DNA of 8,314 bases, taken from Pseudonocardiales bacterium. Lineage in GTDB: Bacteria; Actinomycetota; Actinomycetes; Mycobacteriales; Jatrophihabitantaceae. The number at the start of each line of letters is the position of its first letter. Position 1 is the stretch's first letter. The stretch covers positions 1 through 8,314 of the forward strand of contig JAVEEO010000451.1 of assembly GCA_030840415.1 (NCBI GenBank), given 5' to 3'. This document shows, piece by piece, positions 5,979 through 8,314 of this stretch. Both the position numbers and the translations under genes were made by a program. A model generated the notes under the pieces. It saw only the letters and a list, made by a program, of their open reading frames with translations, did not search any database and was not told the DNA's origin.

Positions 5979-6005
5979 CTACACGTTGAAGCGGAACTCC
6001 ACCAC
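5849..6005. repeat. 69-bp tandem repeat overlapping the 3' end of ychF
   Basis: Two complete 69-bp units (5849-5917 and 5918-5986) differ at only two adjacent bases (5865-5866 versus 5934-5935). A third, partial unit (5987-6005, 19 bases identical to unit 1) lies inside ychF. Read on the minus strand, each unit begins with the last codons of ychF (GTGGAGTTCCGCTTCAACG) and its TAG stop, then runs through about 45 bases of 3' flank including the palindrome AGCCGCGGCT. The units are therefore tandem copies of the ychF 3' end plus its downstream sequence. 69 is 23 codons, so the copies stay in ychF frame, each closed by its own stop. YchF itself is not altered. Confidence 0.92.
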
Positions 6006-7052
6006 GTCGCCGTCGGCCATCACGTAGTCCTTGCCCTCGATGCGGACCTTGCCACGCGACTTGGCCTCGGCCATCGAGCCGGCGGAGACCAGTTCGTCGT
6101 AGGACACCACCTCGGCCTTGATGAATCCCCTTTCGAAGTCGGTGTGAATGACTCCGGCGGCCTGCGGTGCGGTGGCGCCCTTCGGGATCGTCCAGGCACG
6201 GGCCTCCTTGGGCCCGGCGGTGAGATAGGTCTGCAGCCCGAGGGTGGTGAAGCCCAACCGAGCCAGCTTGTCCAGGCCGGACTCGTCCACGCCCATCGAC
6301 TGCAGCAGTTCCAACGCCTCGTCGGGCTCCAGTTCGGTCAGCTCCGCCTCGGTCTTGGCGTCGAGGAAGACTGCCTCTGCCGGCGCGACCAACTCGCGCA
6401 GCGAGGCCAGGAAGGCTTCGTTGGCCAGTTCGCCGGGGTCGACGTTGAACACGTACAGGAACGGCTTGGCGGTCATCAGGTGCAGCTCGCGCAGCGGCTG
6501 CAGGTCCAGGCCCGCGGCGAAGACGGTGCGGCCGGCGTCGAGCACCTCCTGCGCCTGCTTGACCGCGGCCACCACCGGCAGCCGGTCCTTGGCCGTCCGC
6601 GCCTCCTTCTCCAGCCGCGGCAGCGCCTTCTCGATTGTCTGCAGATCGGCCAGGATCAGCTCGGTGTTGATGGTCTCGATGTCGTCAGCCGGCGAGACCT
6701 TGCCGTCGACGTGCACGACGTCGGGATCGGTGAAGGCCCTGATGACCTGGCAGATGGCATCGGCCTCGCGGATGTTGGCCAGGAACTTGTTGCCCAGCCC
6801 GGCACCTTCGGAAGCGCCGCGGACGATTCCGGCAATGTCGACGAAGCTCACCGTGGCCGGCAGGATCCGGGCCGAGCCGAAGATCTTGGCCAGCACCTCC
6901 AGCCGGTCGTCGGGCACCCCCACCACTCCGACGTTCGGCTCGATGGTGGCGAACGGATAGTTCGCCGCGAGGACGTTGTTACGGGTCAGGGCATTGAACA
7001 GGGTGGACTTGCCGACGTTGGGAAGTCCGACAATGCCGATAGTGAGGGCCAC
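5979..7052 (-). CDS. ychF: YchF/OLA1 family P-loop ATPase (redox-regulated, ribosome-associated)
   Basis: 357 residues, close to the usual length. The G1/P-loop is GLPNVGKST (9-17), G3 is DIAG (72-75) and the switch following it is GASEGAGLGNKFL. The G4 position reads NVDP (203-206) in place of NKxD, the change that gives this family ATP preference over GTP. A helical coiled-coil insert (about 128-190) and a C-terminal TGS domain (about 270-357: FTTLGLQTYLTAGPKEARAWTI to VVEFRFNV) complete the layout. It is a cytosolic protein that binds ribosomes; in other bacteria it affects stress responses and translation quality. The GTG start at 7052 (VALTIGIVGLPNVG) matches the family N-terminus; an ATG at 7100 would add 16 unrelated residues. 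There is no ribosome binding site. The terminal codons lie in the 69-bp repeat. Confidence 0.97.
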   Translation of the reverse strand: MALTIGIVGLPNVGKSTLFNALTRNNVLAANYPFATIEPNVGVVGVPDDRLEVLAKIFGSARILPATVSFVDIAGIVRGASEGAGLGNKFLANIREADAICQVIRAFTDPDVVHVDGKVSPADDIETINTELILADLQTIEKALPRLEKEARTAKDRLPVVAAVKQAQEVLDAGRTVFAAGLDLQPLRELHLMTAKPFLYVFNVDPGELANEAFLASLRELVAPAEAVFLDAKTEAELTELEPDEALELLQSMGVDESGLDKLARLGFTTLGLQTYLTAGPKEARAWTIPKGATAPQAAGVIHTDFERGFIKAEVVSYDELVSAGSMAEAKSRGKVRIEGKDYVMADGDVVEFRFNV

Positions 7053-7060
7053 GGGCGTGC

Positions 7061-7066
7061 AGTCTA
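7061..7066 (-). promoter_or_regulatory. -10 box of ychF (probably leaderless)
   Basis: On the minus strand TAGACT fits TANNNT and ends 8 bases before the GTG start. With no Shine-Dalgarno sequence in front of GTG, a transcript starting at or within a couple of bases of the start codon is likely. No -35 is recognisable. Confidence 0.45.
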
Positions 7067-7166
7067 CGGCGTGGCCCGGTGCCGCCCGGACGGTGCGCAA
7101 CCGGTGCGGCAGCCTCCACTCGGCCCGGCCACCGTTCGGACGGCGCTCCGCGCGTCTTCGGTGAAA

Positions 7167-7189
7167 CTGTCAGTGGCAGGGATCAGCAT
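7167..7189 (+). promoter_or_regulatory. PafBC (RecA-NDp)-type DNA-damage promoter of rmuC
   Basis: CTGTCAGTG (7167-7175) matches the mycobacterial RecA-NDp/PafBC element TTGTCRGTG at 8 of 9 positions, including the whole TGTCAGTG core. The prescribed 8-base spacer (7176-7183) leads to CAGCAT (7184-7189), which keeps the key A and final T of TANNNT. Six bases later comes the rmuC ATG (7196), so transcription would start at the A of that codon. In mycobacteria this element drives LexA-independent induction of DNA-repair genes by PafBC. Confidence 0.6.
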
Positions 7190-7195
7190 GGGTAC

Positions 7196-8314
7196 ATGAC
7201 CGCACTCGTCTACCTGCTGCTCGGGCTGCTGCTCGGCTCGGTGGCCGGCCTGGCCGCCGGTTTCTGGTGCGGCCGGGCCCGCCGAGCGCTGTCGGAGCTG
7301 TCCGAGGCCCGGCTGGAGGCCGCCCGGGGCGTGGCAGCCGGCGACCTCGCCGAACGCCAGCATTCGATCGAGGCCCTCGTTGACCCGATCCGAGAGGCCC
7401 TGCACCGGGTGCAGGCCCAGTTGCACGATGCCGAGCGCGACCGGCTCACCGCGAAATCCGCACTCGACGAGCACCTGTCGGCGATGCGGCTGTCCGCCGA
7501 CGGGCTGCGCACCGAGACCGCCCAGCTGGTGACGGCGCTGCGGGCCCCGCAGGTGCGGGGCCGGTGGGGCGAACTGCAACTGGAGCGCGCGGTCGAGATA
7601 GCCGGGCTGGTGGAGCACGTCGACTACCTGCTTCAGCCCACCTCCCCCGGCACGGCCGACAACGACGGCGCCCTGCGACCCGATCTGGTGGTCAACCTGG
7701 TCGACGGCAAGCACATCGTGGTCGACTCCAAGGTCGCCTTCGCCGGCTACCTCGAGGCCATGGAGGCCCGCGACGAATTCACCAGGAGCGCCCGACTCAA
7801 GGCCCACGCCCGCCAATTGCGCCGGCACGTCGACGACCTGGGCGCCAAGGCCTACTGGAATCGCTTCAACCCGTCGCCAGAGTTCGTGGTGTGCTTCGTC
7901 CCGGCCGAGGCCTTCCTGGACGCCGCGCTGCGCGAGGATCCGGCGCTGTTGGAACATGCCTTCGCCCGCAACGTGATCCTGGCGACACCGACCACGCTGG
8001 TAGCCCTGCTGCGAACCGTCGGCTACACCTGGCGCCAGCAGTCGCTGGCCCGCAATACCGCCGAGGTCAGCCAACTCGGTCGCGAGCTCTACCAGCGGCT
8101 GGCAGGCATGGGATCGCACCTGGACAAGCTCGGCCGTTCGCTCAACGCCGCGGTGGGCAGCTTCAACAGCACCGTGGGGACGTTGGAAGGACGGGTGCTG
8201 GTCAGCGCCCGTCGGCTTGCCGAACTCTCGGTGATCGACCCCGCCACCGACGGCCAACTGCCCGAACCCGAACAAATCCTGGCGGTGACCCGCACGCTCA
8301 CAGCGGAGGAATTG
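7196..8314 (+). CDS. rmuC: DNA recombination protein RmuC, 3' end missing
   Basis: 373 codons are present and the frame is still open at the window edge, so the C-terminus is missing. An N-terminal membrane anchor (about 3-23, ALVYLLLGLLLGSVAGLAAG) is followed by an Arg/Glu/Ala-rich coiled coil (about 28-115). The RmuC domain (about 118-345) shows RGRWGELQLERAVEIAGL (121-138), RPDLVV with D163, VVDSK with D177 and K179 (a PD-(D/E)xK-like core), FVPAEAFL (234-241) and ATPTTLVALLRTV (263-275). RmuC is a predicted nuclease first found in E. coli as limiting recombination between short inverted repeats. The ATG at 7196 begins the anchor directly; an earlier ATG at 7188 gives only MGT before a stop. 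It is divergent from ychF across 143 bp, and the damage-type promoter fits a repair role. Confidence 0.95.
   Translation, partial: MTALVYLLLGLLLGSVAGLAAGFWCGRARRALSELSEARLEAARGVAAGDLAERQHSIEALVDPIREALHRVQAQLHDAERDRLTAKSALDEHLSAMRLSADGLRTETAQLVTALRAPQVRGRWGELQLERAVEIAGLVEHVDYLLQPTSPGTADNDGALRPDLVVNLVDGKHIVVDSKVAFAGYLEAMEARDEFTRSARLKAHARQLRRHVDDLGAKAYWNRFNPSPEFVVCFVPAEAFLDAALREDPALLEHAFARNVILATPTTLVALLRTVGYTWRQQSLARNTAEVSQLGRELYQRLAGMGSHLDKLGRSLNAAVGSFNSTVGTLEGRVLVSARRLAELSVIDPATDGQLPEPEQILAVTRTLTAEEL

Noticed and set aside
5849..5986. The 69-bp units as a CRISPR array
   Set aside because: The units are contiguous and nearly identical with no spacers, and they derive from the ychF 3' end.
6144..7199. 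A 351-codon plus-strand frame opposite ychF, ending at the rmuC start
   Set aside because: Antisense shadow of a universally conserved gene, rich in Gln/Gly/His/Arg.
7188..7199. Three-codon upstream ORF (ATG GGT ACA TGA) overlapping the rmuC start
   Set aside because: If transcription starts at 7196, as the promoter geometry suggests, this ORF is not transcribed. Its overlap is probably chance.
7064..8275. A 403-codon minus-strand frame opposite rmuC
   Set aside because: RmuC motifs and the membrane anchor are clear on the plus strand; this frame is low-complexity.

Overview
The window is high-GC DNA from an actinobacterium. The evidence is an Lsr2 nucleoid protein, a TIGR03084-type DinB/mycothiol-enzyme-fold protein, an MSMEG_6728-family domain, GC-biased third codon positions, and several genes that appear to be leaderless or to have only a TANNNT -10 box. 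The sequence does not fix a genus. It looks chromosomal: there is no phage, IS element, CRISPR array, tRNA or rRNA.

Layout. (1) Positions 1-930, minus strand: an operon of a TIGR03084-family protein followed by the start of an AtuA-family (acyclic terpene utilization / DUF1446) gene, joined by a 4-base GTGA overlap. An inverted repeat resembling a TetR-family operator lies just upstream. (2) 1042-2517, minus: a 14-TM DHA2-type MFS drug/metabolite exporter. Its 5' leader carries a hairpin followed by a T-tract, which looks like a transcription attenuator. (3) 2711-3694, plus: a cytosine deaminase closely resembling yeast Fcy1, then a small unrecognised membrane protein. (4) 3749-5289, minus: lsr2 and, upstream of it, a two-part protein made of an N-terminal MSMEG_6728 domain and a C-terminal PUA/EVE-like domain. 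GC drops in the lsr2 upstream region and in the 3' part of the fusion gene. (5) 5290-5978: 689 bases with no confident gene. They hold one possible 47-codon small ORF, possible gene debris, and a 69-bp tandem repeat that copies the last codons of ychF. (6) 5979-7052, minus: ychF, a universally conserved P-loop ATPase. (7) 7196-8314, plus: rmuC, divergent from ychF and running off the window. It is preceded by a good match to the PafBC (RecA-NDp) DNA-damage promoter, placed so that transcription would start at the rmuC ATG.

How the parts relate. The genes do not form one pathway. The left operon probably belongs to a catabolic acyl-CoA/terpenoid-type cluster continuing off the left edge. The exporter and deaminase are divergently transcribed from a shared 193-bp region. 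ychF and rmuC are divergent housekeeping and DNA-repair genes. The observations most worth testing are the damage-type promoter of rmuC, the MSMEG_6728/PUA-like fusion, the attenuator in front of the exporter, and the ychF 3'-end tandem repeat.
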